Origin: Rhodoblastus sp. | Lineage (GTDB): Bacteria; Pseudomonadota; Alphaproteobacteria; Rhizobiales; Beijerinckiaceae | Reading direction: 5' to 3' | Assembly (NCBI RefSeq): GCF_019449565.1 | Contig: NZ_JAGRPM010000081.1 | Span: forward strand, 1 to 64,000 | Length of the DNA: 64,000 nucleotides | Part shown: positions 50,410-59,348 of the stretch, piece by piece | Layout: every line of letters starts with the position of its first letter | Position numbering within the stretch: the stretch's first letter is position 1 | Program-made: the position numbers and the translations under genes | The notes under the pieces: model-generated | Databases searched by the model: none | What the model saw: only the letters and a program-made list of their open reading frames with translations | Told to the model about the DNA's origin: nothing

Positions 50410-53400
50410 TCAAGCTACTGCGACAGAAGCCGTCGCTCCAATCCTCTCGGCCCGTTCGGCCAGTATCGCGCGAATAGCCATCGGCACTTGACGGCGCGCT
50501 TTGGCGCGCGGATAGGGCAATTCGCTGATCGGCTTGCCATCGGGATAGAGCGCCTCGTGCTCGGCCCAATTATCGAAGGCCAAACGCTCGACATTGTCGA
50601 CGAATGTCTCGGCCGGCGTGTTTTCGGCGAGGATCAGCGAATGATCGTCAAGTTCGACGTGAAAATATGTGAACACCTCCGGAACGGCGCCTTCGCGAAT
50701 GATCGACAGCCCGTTGACCAGCGCGCCTGCGTGAATCAGCACCCCGCCGACCAGCAGCGCGTGGTCTGGCGAAAGCACGAGGTCGCGCGACGGAAGATTT
50801 TCGCCAAGAGCGCCGGCCTTGACGCGGATCGGCCAAACGCGAATGGGGTCGGCGAACAGGGTCGAGATCGTCTGCCGTCCAAGCCAGACCACGGGTTTTA
50901 CGGCGCCGTCGGCGGTCAACACCAGATCGCCACGCTTGAGGGTTTCCACGGCCACCTCGCCATAGGGCGTAAGGATTTGCGTGCCGGCCATGAAGCAGAT
51001 CGCTAGCACGACATCGACTCCGGTCCCGCCGTCAGAGACAAGCTGCAAGTTTCCCGCGCCAAGGGTGGAGGGCTGGAAAGCGAGCGTCGCCTTTTGCGCG
51101 CCATTGACGATCGTCGCGACGCCAGTCGTCTTATTGTAGGAAATCGCAGCGCCGGCGGCGGCGATCCCGTCGATGTCGATCACGTCTCCAGCGACGAAAT
51201 TCTCCAGCAAGGGACTGGAAAACTTAGACGCATTATCGACGATCAGCTTGCCCCCTGCGCCGAAGACGATCGCCGTGGCCTGGAGGGTCCAAAAGACCTC
51301 CAGCGAGCCATTGAGCAGCACCGTCGGAATCGAGTCACTCTCGCTCAGCTTCCACGTCGCGCCCGCATCAACCTGAAGCGTACTGAAATTCTCGAAATCG
51401 CCTGTGGGCCCGATGATCGCGCTGAACACGCCGGCCGACGTTCCCGCCAGCTCCAATGTGCCGCCGCCTCCGACGACCAGACCGTTGAAGATCGCGCCGG
51501 GCTCGACGATGAGGCGGTTGGCCGCGTTGGTGACGGCGAAATCGACAGAATAGGTGGCGCCGGTGATGACGCCTGCATTGGTCACCGTGCCGGCGTTGCC
51601 GGCGATATAAACGCCACAGGATCCAGCGGCCGTTGCCGTGATCACGCCGTAATTTGTCACGGTCTCCGTGGTTTTCGACCCCGGAGCGTTTGAGAGAAGC
51701 ACGCCATAATCGTCGCCCTGCAGCAAGGCTGACGCGTTGTTGGCGCCGTTGATGACGACGCCTCCCATCTGGAAATAGGCGGCGGCTTTTGTGCCGCGCA
51801 TGGTTCCGTCATTTTGCAACGTGCCCGAGTATCGCGAGAAGAACACGGCGGATGGGCCGGTCCCGGACGTCGCGTTGAGGCACGTCACCTCGCCGCCGAT
51901 TTCGTTGATCAGCGTGCCGCCGTTGAAGAAACCGACGCCGTCGTCGAATGTGGCGTTCAGTTGGCCATAGTTGTCGACCATGCCGTAAGAGCGCTCGATG
52001 AAGATCGCATCCTCGGCGCCGGTGATTGATCCGCTCGCGTAATTGATGACGGTTCCGCCATCTTGGAGGCCGACGCCGTAGCCTTCGGACGTGATTGTCC
52101 CGTAGTTTTTGACTGATCCCGTCCCGTATTCGATATTGACGCCGGAAACAGGGGCTATGGCCCCGGCTGTCGGCAATCCGCTCGAATGAATGGAAGCATT
52201 GAGAGCGTTGGTGACCGTGCCGCCGCCGCCGAGATATATGCCGCCTGTGCCGGAGACCGACCCCTCATTGGTTACGATGCTGCCCGGACCTTGAAGGTAG
52301 ATCCCGTCGGTTCGGACCGCGCCGTTCGACGTGATCGTCCCCTTGTTGGAAACGGTCCAGACGGCTGTTTCGTTGCCGTAAACGCCGTGATCCGTCGCAC
52401 TCAGGATCGATACGCCGGAGTCGACGAGCAGGGTCGTATGAGGCGCGGACAGCACAACGACGCTGGTTTGGTTGGCGGATATCTCGGCCGTCGCGCTTGT
52501 CCCCACAAGCGGCGTGGGCGGGATCGGCGCGGGGGGCGCTGGCGGCGTCGATGAGGCGAGCACGACCTCGAGTCCAGTCCCGCCATCGGAAACAAGCTGC
52601 AAGGTTCCCGCGCCAAGGGTGGAGGCTTGAAAATTGAGCTTTACTGTTTGCGCGCCTTTGACGATCGTCGCGACGCCAGTCGTCGTATTGTAGGAAATCA
52701 TGGCGCCGGCGGCGGCGATCCCGTGGATGTCGATCACGTCTCCAGCGACGAAATTCTCCAGCAAGGGACTGGTGAAGCTGGACGCATTATCGACGATTAG
52801 CTTGCCGCCCGCGTAGAAAAGGACAGAAGTTGCTTTAAGGCTCGAGCCGACCTCCAGAACGCCATCGAGCAGCACCGTCGAAATCGAGACGCTCGCGCTC
52901 AGCGTCCATATCGCGCCTTCGTCGACCTGGAGGGCGCTGAAGCCCCGGAAATTGCCGGTAGATCCTATGCTCGCGCCGAACGTGCTCGCCGAAGTCCCGG
53001 CCAGCTCCAATGTGCCGCCGCCTCCAGCGACCAGACCATTGAATTTCGCGCCGGGATCGACGATCAGGCGGTTCCCCGCGTTTGTCACTGCGAAATAGAC
53101 AGAATACGCGCTACCGGTGATCGTGCCGGCATTGGTCACCGTGCCGCCATTGCCGTCGATATAGACGCCGTAGGACCCGGCGGCCGTTGCCGTGATCACG
53201 CCGTAGTTTGTCACCGATTCCAGGCTCGTCGAGCCTGGGAGGTTGGAGAGGTACACTCCAAAATTGGCGCCCTGCAGCAAGGCCGACACATTGTTGACGC
53301 CGTTGACGACCGTGCCGCCCGCCTGGAAATAGGCGCCCGCTTCGTCGCCGCGCATCGTGCCGTCATTTTGCAGCGAGCCCGAGAATTCGTGGAATTTGAC

Positions 53401-54033
53401 AGCGGAGGAGCCCGACGCCGACCCTGTCGTCACGCCTCCGATCTCATTGATCAGTGCGCCGCCATTGTAGAAGCCGACTCCGTCGCCAAGGGTCGCCGTC
53501 AGCTGGCCGAAATTGTCGACAGTGGCGGAGGCGCGGACAGAATAGACCGCGTCGGTGACGCCGGTGATGGACCCGCTCGCGTAATTGGTGACGGCGCCGC
53601 CCGCTTCGAGAGCGACGCCATAGCTTTTGGAGCCGATCGTTCCGTAATTGAGGACCGTACCGAATCCATATTCGACATCTATGCCGGAAACAGCGGGCGC
53701 GCCGACGGCTGCCGGCGATCCGCCCGCGCTGATGCTGGCGTTGAGGGCGTTGGTCACGGCGCCGCCGGCGCCAAGAAAAACGCCGCCCGAGCCGGAGATC
53801 GACCCGTCGTTCTCAACAAAGCTGCTCGGACCTTGAAGATAGATCCCGTCGGTCCCGGGCGCGCCGCCCGAGGCGATGGTTCCCTTGTTGGTCACGGACC
53901 AGACGGCTTTTTCATCGCCGTAAACGCCGTCGGGCGTTGTGGTCAGGATCGATGCGCCGGAATCGACGACAAGGGTCGGGTCCGCGGCGGACAGCTCGAC
54001 GACGTCGGTTTTGTTGCCAGACACCTCTGCCAT
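50410..54033 (-). CDS. Large beta-helix repeat protein with C-terminal Hint domain
   Basis: The 1207-residue protein is made of two homologous halves (about 1-500 and 512-1010) followed by a Hint_2 (hedgehog/intein-like) domain (1013 to about 1150). Each half has short VTNxGxI and GSITG repeats expected to form a beta-helix and ends in a conserved block, NFVAGDVIDIxGIAAAGA through ASTLGAG and SDGGTG. The Hint part begins at Cys1013 (CFMAGTQILTPYGEV) and carries SRDLVLSPDHALLV and YFHVELDDHSLIL. No signal peptide is seen, so export by a type I system or as a surface adhesin is inferred. Hint cleavage activity is uncertain because the terminal catalytic residues were not confirmed. Confidence 0.85.
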   Translation of the reverse strand: MAEVSGNKTDVVELSAADPTLVVDSGASILTTTPDGVYGDEKAVWSVTNKGTIASGGAPGTDGIYLQGPSSFVENDGSISGSGGVFLGAGGAVTNALNASISAGGSPAAVGAPAVSGIDVEYGFGTVLNYGTIGSKSYGVALEAGGAVTNYASGSITGVTDAVYSVRASATVDNFGQLTATLGDGVGFYNGGALINEIGGVTTGSASGSSAVKFHEFSGSLQNDGTMRGDEAGAYFQAGGTVVNGVNNVSALLQGANFGVYLSNLPGSTSLESVTNYGVITATAAGSYGVYIDGNGGTVTNAGTITGSAYSVYFAVTNAGNRLIVDPGAKFNGLVAGGGGTLELAGTSASTFGASIGSTGNFRGFSALQVDEGAIWTLSASVSISTVLLDGVLEVGSSLKATSVLFYAGGKLIVDNASSFTSPLLENFVAGDVIDIHGIAAAGAMISYNTTTGVATIVKGAQTVKLNFQASTLGAGTLQLVSDGGTGLEVVLASSTPPAPPAPIPPTPLVGTSATAEISANQTSVVVLSAPHTTLLVDSGVSILSATDHGVYGNETAVWTVSNKGTITSNGAVRTDGIYLQGPGSIVTNEGSVSGTGGIYLGGGGTVTNALNASIHSSGLPTAGAIAPVSGVNIEYGTGSVKNYGTITSEGYGVGLQDGGTVINYASGSITGAEDAIFIERSYGMVDNYGQLNATFDDGVGFFNGGTLINEIGGEVTCLNATSGTGPSAVFFSRYSGTLQNDGTMRGTKAAAYFQMGGVVINGANNASALLQGDDYGVLLSNAPGSKTTETVTNYGVITATAAGSCGVYIAGNAGTVTNAGVITGATYSVDFAVTNAANRLIVEPGAIFNGLVVGGGGTLELAGTSAGVFSAIIGPTGDFENFSTLQVDAGATWKLSESDSIPTVLLNGSLEVFWTLQATAIVFGAGGKLIVDNASKFSSPLLENFVAGDVIDIDGIAAAGAAISYNKTTGVATIVNGAQKATLAFQPSTLGAGNLQLVSDGGTGVDVVLAICFMAGTQILTPYGEVAVETLKRGDLVLTADGAVKPVVWLGRQTISTLFADPIRVWPIRVKAGALGENLPSRDLVLSPDHALLVGGVLIHAGALVNGLSIIREGAVPEVFTYFHVELDDHSLILAENTPAETFVDNVERLAFDNWAEHEALYPDGKPISELPYPRAKARRQVPMAIRAILAERAERIGATASVAVA
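51030..54030. repeat. Long internal direct repeat (about 1.55 kb) within the Hint protein gene
   Basis: Matching blocks lie 1542 bases apart at one end (52291 and 53833) and 1554 at the other (51040 and 52594), so the two copies differ by small indels. Many blocks of 15 or more bases are identical. The copy nearest the gene start is 52560-54030; the second is 51030-52500. Confidence 0.85.
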
Positions 54034-54417
54034 GACGCCCTCACGGAACGACGCGCATCGATCAGGCGACCATCACTTTTCTGAACGAGAGCCATGAGCA
54101 TCGCCGGCACGACCACAAAGAATGCGTCATTCAGCGATTGACCTCAGCCCCCATTTCGGTTGCCTTGGCTTTCCTTCGGCAACAAATTATACCGCTTACG
54201 CAGTATTGGCTAGCCGACGGATGAGCCGCCAACCACATGGCTGCGCCTATTGCAGGCACATTTTTCACCTTATGGTTAGCGAGCCGGCCGTCAGCTTCCG
54301 GCTGAATTGTTGGAACGAAATGGTGTGCGACGCCGCCGCCTCGACAACATTCCACATCGCCTCCTGTCCGTCAGATCCGAGCGAACGCGGACCAGCCTGA
54401 CACAGCGCCTCGCAGTC
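54034..54417. other. Intergenic region upstream of the Hint protein gene
   Basis: The 384 bases are less GC-rich than the flanking genes. I see no ribosome binding site and frame pair with the codon bias of host genes, no strong hairpin and no recognised RNA. Confidence 0.5.
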
Positions 54418-54867
54418 TCACACGCTCCCCATCGGCCGCCATCCAAAACGGTCCTTGATCCGCTGCATCAGGGCGTCGCGGACGCTGCGATAGGCTTCGA
54501 GCTTCTGGTCGCGGGCCGCGTCGATATGGGTGACGTCTTCCGTCGCCCAATATTCCACCGGAATGTCGAGGTGGCGCGTCAGCTCCAACATGCGGTGATG
54601 AGCCTCGGGCGACAGCGTCACGATCAGCTCATATTGCGCCAGATCGACCTCGTCGAAGGTCCGGGCGACATGGCTCATCATGTCCATTCCCGCCTCGGCC
54701 ATCACGCAAAGCGCGAAGCCGTCCATGTCCAGCGCGCGCACGCCGGCGGAGGCGACCTTGAGGCTCGGCCCGAACAGCAGGCGCGAGAGGCCCTCCGCCA
54801 TGGGCGAACGCACGCTGTTCATGGTGCAGGCGAACAGAACCGCGCCGGGACGCGAAGCTGTCGGCAT
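54418..54867 (-). CDS. Low-molecular-weight phosphatase family protein
   Basis: The 149-residue protein has the LMW-PTP/arsenate reductase P-loop CTMNSVRSPMAEG near residue 14, with the nucleophilic Cys and Arg, and a likely general acid Asp in EDVTHID. It would act on phosphotyrosine or a small phosphoester. The start at 54867 shares one base with the stop of the UPF0262 gene (TGATG), showing translational coupling within the hisD operon. Confidence 0.88.
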   Translation of the reverse strand: MPTASRPGAVLFACTMNSVRSPMAEGLSRLLFGPSLKVASAGVRALDMDGFALCVMAEAGMDMMSHVARTFDEVDLAQYELIVTLSPEAHHRMLELTRHLDIPVEYWATEDVTHIDAARDQKLEAYRSVRDALMQRIKDRFGWRPMGSV

Positions 54868-55355
54868 CAGCCTTTCCAATGCAGCGCTGTGACGAGCGTG
54901 AAGATGCGCCGCGCGGTGTCGAAATCGCATTCGATCTTGCCGCGCAGCCGTTCGGCCAGCAGTTGCGCGCCCTCATTGTGCAGGCCGCGCCGGCCCATGT
55001 CGATCGCCTCGATCTGCGAGGGGCTGGCGGTGCGGATCGCCGCGAAATAGCTCTCGCAGATCATGAAATAGTCCTTGAGGATGCGGCGGAAGGGCGTGAG
55101 CGACAGGATGTGGGCGATGATCGGCTCGCCCTCCTCGTCCCGGATGTTCAGGGCGAGCTTGGACTCGTGCAGCCCGATATGAAGCTGGTAGGGGCCGCTG
55201 ACGTGGCCCGGCAAGGCGAAGGCGTTTTCCTCGATCAGGTCATAGATCGCGATCGCCCGCTCGTGCTCCTGGTCGGGACTGCCGCGGCCAATCGACGCCT
55301 CGTCGAGCGTGATGTTGATCAGCCGGTTGCGGCGCAGGCTGTCGAGATGCTGCAT
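54867..55355 (-). CDS. UPF0262-family protein
   Basis: The 162-residue soluble protein has the family's INITLDEASIGRGSPDQEHE, HVSGPYQLHIGLHESKLALN and LKDYFMICESYFAAIRTASP blocks. The function is unknown, but in this order the gene lies between hisD and the phosphatase gene, as here. The ATG at 55355, four bases after the hisD stop, is preferred to a TTG further upstream. Confidence 0.9.
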   Translation of the reverse strand: MQHLDSLRRNRLINITLDEASIGRGSPDQEHERAIAIYDLIEENAFALPGHVSGPYQLHIGLHESKLALNIRDEEGEPIIAHILSLTPFRRILKDYFMICESYFAAIRTASPSQIEAIDMGRRGLHNEGAQLLAERLRGKIECDFDTARRIFTLVTALHWKG

Positions 55356-55359
55356 GGCC

Positions 55360-56655
55360 TCATGCCTGCTCAAGTCTCAGAGCCACGGACAAGGCGTGTG
55401 CGTCGAGACGCTCCGCCCGGCCGAGCACGACCGCCGAGGGGCCGATGGCGCGCAGGCTCTCGGGCGAACATTTCAGCAGCGAAGTGCGCTTCATGAAGTC
55501 CAGCACATTGAGGCCGGAAGAGAAGCGCGCGGACCGCGCCGTTGGCAACACATGGTTGGAGCCGCCGACATAATCGCCAATCGCCTCGGGCGTATAGGCG
55601 CCGATGAAAATGGCCCCGGCGTTGCGCACGCCCGCTTGCAGCTCCTCGGCGTTGACCGCCATGATTTCGAGATGTTCGGCGGCGATGCGGTCGGCGAGCG
55701 GCAGAGCCTGCGCCAGCTTGTCCACCACAATGACCGCCCCGAGTTCGGTCCAGCTCTTTTCCGCGATGGCCCGGCGCGGCAGGGTTTCGAGCCGCGCGAC
55801 GACCGCCGCCTCGACCGCATCGGCCAGGGCCCGGTCGTCGGTGATCAGGATGCTCTGCGCCGCCGTGTCATGCTCGGCCTGGGCCAGCAGGTCGATGGCG
55901 ATCCATTCCGGATTGGCGGTCTTGTCGGCGAGGATCAGCACTTCCGACGGGCCGGCGATCATGTCGATGCCGCATTGGCCGAACACGCGGCGCTTGGCGG
56001 CGGCGACGAAGGCATTGCCCGGCCCGACGATCTTGACCACCGGCGCGATGGTTTCCGTGCCATAGGCCAGAGCCGCGACGGCCTGCGCGCCGCCGATGCG
56101 ATAGATTTCGTCCACCCCGGCGATATGGGCCGCCGCCAGCACCAGCGGCGACAATTTGCCGTCGGGCGCCGGCGCGACCATGACCAGGCGCTCGACGCCC
56201 GCCACTTTCGCCGGAATGGCGTTCATCAGCACCGAGGAAGGATAGGAAGCCGTGCCGCCCGGCACATAGAGGCCGGCGGATTCGACCGCGCTCCAGCGCC
56301 AGCCAAGCTCCACGCCCGCATCGTCGGTAAAACGCAGGTCGCTCGGGCGCTGCCTTTCGTGAAAGGCGACGATGCGGTCGCGCGCCAGCTCAAGCGCGGC
56401 GATTTGCTCCTTCGGGCAGGCGGCGACCGAGGCCTCGATTTCCGCGCGCGAGATGCGCAAGGTTTCGGGGGTCAGCTCGATGCGGTCGAAACGGCGCGAA
56501 TAGTCGATCAGGGCCGCGTCGCCGCGCGCGATCACATCCGCGATGATGTCGCGGACGATCGCATCGACATCTTCCGCCGTCTCGCGCTTCATATGCAGAA
56601 GCTTTTCGAATTTTTCGCCGAAATCGGCGGCGGCGGCGTCGAGCCGGAACGGCAT
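55360..56655 (-). CDS. hisD: Histidinol dehydrogenase
   Basis: HisD performs the last two oxidation steps of histidine synthesis, L-histidinol to L-histidine, using NAD and Zn. The 431-residue sequence has the expected VPGGTASYPSSVLMNAIPAK, EIYRIGGAQAVAALAYGTE, GPGNAFVAAAKRRVFG, DMIAGPSEVLILAD, QAEHDTAAQSILITD with the zinc/His residues, and the C-terminal ANHVLP-like GGSNHVLPTARSARFSSG. The ATG at 56655 follows AGGAG. A longer frame to 56712 is not favoured. It is separated by 53 bases from the DUF2948 gene. Confidence 0.97.
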   Translation of the reverse strand: MPFRLDAAAADFGEKFEKLLHMKRETAEDVDAIVRDIIADVIARGDAALIDYSRRFDRIELTPETLRISRAEIEASVAACPKEQIAALELARDRIVAFHERQRPSDLRFTDDAGVELGWRWSAVESAGLYVPGGTASYPSSVLMNAIPAKVAGVERLVMVAPAPDGKLSPLVLAAAHIAGVDEIYRIGGAQAVAALAYGTETIAPVVKIVGPGNAFVAAAKRRVFGQCGIDMIAGPSEVLILADKTANPEWIAIDLLAQAEHDTAAQSILITDDRALADAVEAAVVARLETLPRRAIAEKSWTELGAVIVVDKLAQALPLADRIAAEHLEIMAVNAEELQAGVRNAGAIFIGAYTPEAIGDYVGGSNHVLPTARSARFSSGLNVLDFMKRTSLLKCSPESLRAIGPSAVVLGRAERLDAHALSVALRLEQA

Positions 56656-56708
56656 CGGAATTCTCCTGGAGGATAGGGGAGCGGTTTGTAGGCGGCGGCC
56701 TCTTTTTG

Positions 56709-57230
56709 TCAAGCGCCGCCGGGATCAGAGCCGCTCTTCTCGCCCTTGCCGCTCTTGCCTCCCTCGCCATGCCCCGGCGCATGGCGCGCGCGCCAGCGCG
56801 GGCCGAGATCGGCCATGCGCGCCTCAAGGCATTCGACTTCGAGGCGAACGGCGCAACCGCCGGAAAAGACCAGGTCCACGCTGCCGGAGGGCGCGTCGCC
56901 GGGGATGAATTCAAGGCTCAGCAGATAAAGGATGTCATCGGGCCGGTCCTGCCGGAAGCCCTGCAGCGAGGCCTTGCGCACATGTTCGAAATGCAGGCCC
57001 GCCTGCGTGCGCTGCGGCGCGCCCTCGACCGCGCTGAGCCAGTCGAACCGCTTCATCGACAGGACGAAACGCTTTTCTTTCGGCAGGTAGATCATGTCGC
57101 CGACTCGCAGGATGGCGTCCTGGACATGAGCGGCAAGCACCGCGAGATCCTCGGAATCGCAGGCCATGAGACGTAGATCGCGACGCAGATCGCGTCCTGC
57201 CGGCGCCCCGCTGTCCTTGTCCTGCGTCAT
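56709..57230 (-). CDS. DUF2948-family protein
   Basis: The 173-residue protein shows the DUF2948 core LMACDSEDLAVLAAHVQDAI, VGDMIYLPKEKRFVLSMKRF and AVRLEVECLEARMADLGPRW, and a lysine/glycine-rich tail. It is cytosolic and of unknown function. The gene is the first of the DUF2948-hisD-UPF0262-phosphatase run, conserved in the order. Confidence 0.88.
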   Translation of the reverse strand: MTQDKDSGAPAGRDLRRDLRLMACDSEDLAVLAAHVQDAILRVGDMIYLPKEKRFVLSMKRFDWLSAVEGAPQRTQAGLHFEHVRKASLQGFRQDRPDDILYLLSLEFIPGDAPSGSVDLVFSGGCAVRLEVECLEARMADLGPRWRARHAPGHGEGGKSGKGEKSGSDPGGA

Positions 57231-57248
57231 GACGGGCGCCTCGGCGGC

Positions 57249-58196
57249 CTATTGGTTGGGCGAGCTGAACATCGCCTCGAAGATATTGCCCGGCTGCCGG
57301 GGCGGCGGAGGCGCGGCGGCGATGCTCTGCATGGGCGGTTGGACCGGCGGCGAGCTGGCGTCACGCATCTGGCTGAGCATTTTCTTGCTCTTGGCGGTGT
57401 AATAATAGCCGGACGCATAAAGGCGCACCGCGCGATCCATGTCGCCGTCGGCGAGCGCCCAGGCGTTGGCGAGATAAGGCGCGGCATAGGCCAGATTGGT
57501 CTCAGGATCGAGCAGACCCTTCGGCGAGCCGTGATAGCCCATCGAGCGCGCCGTCGCGGGCGTGATCTGCATCAGGCCGAAATATCGCCGGTTGACCAGA
57601 CGGGGGCAATATTTGCTCTCGCGCATGATGATTCGATGAAGCAGCGCCAACGGAATGCCATGCTGACGCGCATATTTGCGCGTCATGTCCGCCAGCCCGG
57701 CCTTTTCCGCGATCGAGAAGCCGGCGACCTCCTCGTCTCGATCCCGGCGCAAATCCACGGGAGCCTGGGGATAATCCGCGGGCCCGGCGTCCAGCGACTG
57801 GGTCCGCAAGGACGCCGTTTGGACCGATGCGGCGGGCGCAGGCTGAGGCTGGGACGGCGCGAGCTGAGCCGGAACGGACTGAGCCTGCCGAGGCTGGGTC
57901 GGGGCCGGCGGGGCGAAGGCCGTCGGCGCGGGCTGGGCGAAGGCTTGTTGCGACGGCGCAAACAGCGCGCCGAAAGGCCCCTCCGAGACGGTTGGGTTCG
58001 GCGCATATTGCGCCGCCTGCTGCGGGGCATATTGCTGCGAGACGCCATTCGCCAGTGATTCCGGGGGCGGATCGTCCGGGAATGCCGGCCGCACCGGAGG
58101 CGCGGGCGGATGCTTCGGCGGCGCGGCGCGCACGGGGCTGGCTCCTTGCAAGGCAAGGGCGGCGAAAAAGATCAGTCGCGGCAGTCGTTGCGTCAT
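57249..58196 (-). CDS. Lytic transglycosylase (SLT domain)
   Basis: The 315-residue protein has a signal peptide (LIFFAALALQGASPVRAA), a Pro/Gln/Ala-rich linker (about 25-150) and a C-terminal SLT catalytic domain: GIPLALLHRIIMRESKYCPR (catalytic Glu), YFGLMQITPATARSMGYHG, DPETNLAYAAPYLANAWALA. It cleaves peptidoglycan glycan strands. The start at 58196 is chosen because the signal peptide begins there; the longer reading would overlap the divergent peroxidase gene. Confidence 0.9.
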   Translation of the reverse strand: MTQRLPRLIFFAALALQGASPVRAAPPKHPPAPPVRPAFPDDPPPESLANGVSQQYAPQQAAQYAPNPTVSEGPFGALFAPSQQAFAQPAPTAFAPPAPTQPRQAQSVPAQLAPSQPQPAPAASVQTASLRTQSLDAGPADYPQAPVDLRRDRDEEVAGFSIAEKAGLADMTRKYARQHGIPLALLHRIIMRESKYCPRLVNRRYFGLMQITPATARSMGYHGSPKGLLDPETNLAYAAPYLANAWALADGDMDRAVRLYASGYYYTAKSKKMLSQMRDASSPPVQPPMQSIAAAPPPPRQPGNIFEAMFSSPNQ

Positions 58197-58326
58197 AAGG
58201 CGTCTTTGCCGCGAAATAATGGCTTTGGCAAGGCGGGAGCGTTGCGACCGATCCGCGCGGCGCGCTTCCCCCTGCCGCCGGCCGCACAAATCTGCTAGCT
58301 TCAGACCTAAGGAATCCGGGGAGGTA

Positions 58327-59334
58327 ATGATGAATCCACTGCCCTTGCGTCTGATCTGCGCCGCTGCTCTGCTGGGCGCCGCCGCGCCCTCCGCCTTCGC
58401 GGCGGACGACCCGTCGCCCGACGAAATGGTTGACGCCATCCAGAACATCACCGGCGTCCACAAGGGCCTGCGCCGCAATCACGGCAAGGGCTTTTGCGGC
58501 GAGGGCGCGTTCAAGGGAAGCCCGGAGGCGGCGGCGTTGTCCAGCTCACCACTCTTTTCCGGCGCGTCCGATCCGGTCCTGTTTCGCTTCTCCATCGCCG
58601 GCCCCAATCCGGCGGCGAGCGACGCCGCGCCGTCGCCGCGCGGCCTGGCCCTGCAAATCACGCTCCCCGGCGGCGCGTTGCAGGACATGGTCATGCTGAA
58701 TGTCCCGGTCTTCGCGGCCGCGACGGTACGCAGCTTTTTTGAGCGGCAGGTCGTCAGCGCGCCCGACCCGGCGACGGGAAAGCCCGATCCGGACAAGCTG
58801 AAAGCCTATTTTGCCGACCATCCCGACGCCCAACCTCTCACGAACTGGCTGAAGAGCCACAATCCACCGCCCTCCTATGCCGAGACCCCTTATTTCAGCA
58901 TCCATGCCTTTAATTTCGTCGATGCTTCCAAACAGGGGCATTGGGTGAAATGGCGTTTCGAGCCGCGCGACGGGGCCAAGGCGCTCACCGCCGACGAAAT
59001 GAAGGCGGCGCCGCCGGATTTCCTGGAGGCGAAGCTGACCGAGCGCCTGAAGAGCGGGCCGGTCGAATGGGACATGATCGTGACGCTTGGCGAGGCCGGC
59101 GACCCTACCGACAACCCGACGCTGCTCTGGCCGGCCGAGCGCCGCGAGATCAAGGCGGGCGTGCTGACGCTGGCCAAGGCGGGCGCAGGCTCGGCCGGGA
59201 CCTGCGAGGACGTGATGTTCGACCCCAATCTTCTCAGCCCCGGGATCGAGGCCTCGCCTGACCCCATTCTCGCCTATAGATCACCCGCCTATGCCGTTTC
59301 ACTGGGCCGGAGGCTTGAGGAAAAGAGCAAATAG
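58327..59334 (+). CDS. Periplasmic catalase-family peroxidase (SrpA-like)
   Basis: The 335-residue protein has a signal peptide (LICAAALLGAAAPSAFA) and the mature start ADDPSPDEMVDAIQNITGV. Catalase-fold features are the RNHGKGFCGEGAF active-site region, FRFSIAGPNP, HAFNFVDASKQGHWVKWRF and the heme-ligand tyrosine in ILAYRSPAYAVSLGRR. It is shorter than true catalases and exported, as in SrpA-type peroxidases, so it probably removes peroxide in the periplasm with an unknown electron donor. Starts at 58327 and 58330 are equivalent. Confidence 0.9.
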   Translation: MMNPLPLRLICAAALLGAAAPSAFAADDPSPDEMVDAIQNITGVHKGLRRNHGKGFCGEGAFKGSPEAAALSSSPLFSGASDPVLFRFSIAGPNPAASDAAPSPRGLALQITLPGGALQDMVMLNVPVFAAATVRSFFERQVVSAPDPATGKPDPDKLKAYFADHPDAQPLTNWLKSHNPPPSYAETPYFSIHAFNFVDASKQGHWVKWRFEPRDGAKALTADEMKAAPPDFLEAKLTERLKSGPVEWDMIVTLGEAGDPTDNPTLLWPAERREIKAGVLTLAKAGAGSAGTCEDVMFDPNLLSPGIEASPDPILAYRSPAYAVSLGRRLEEKSK

Positions 59335-59348
59335 CGCGACGGAAAAAA

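Noticed and set aside
55309..56676. 455-codon plus-strand frame
   Set aside because: It mirrors hisD on the opposite strand and shows no family motif.
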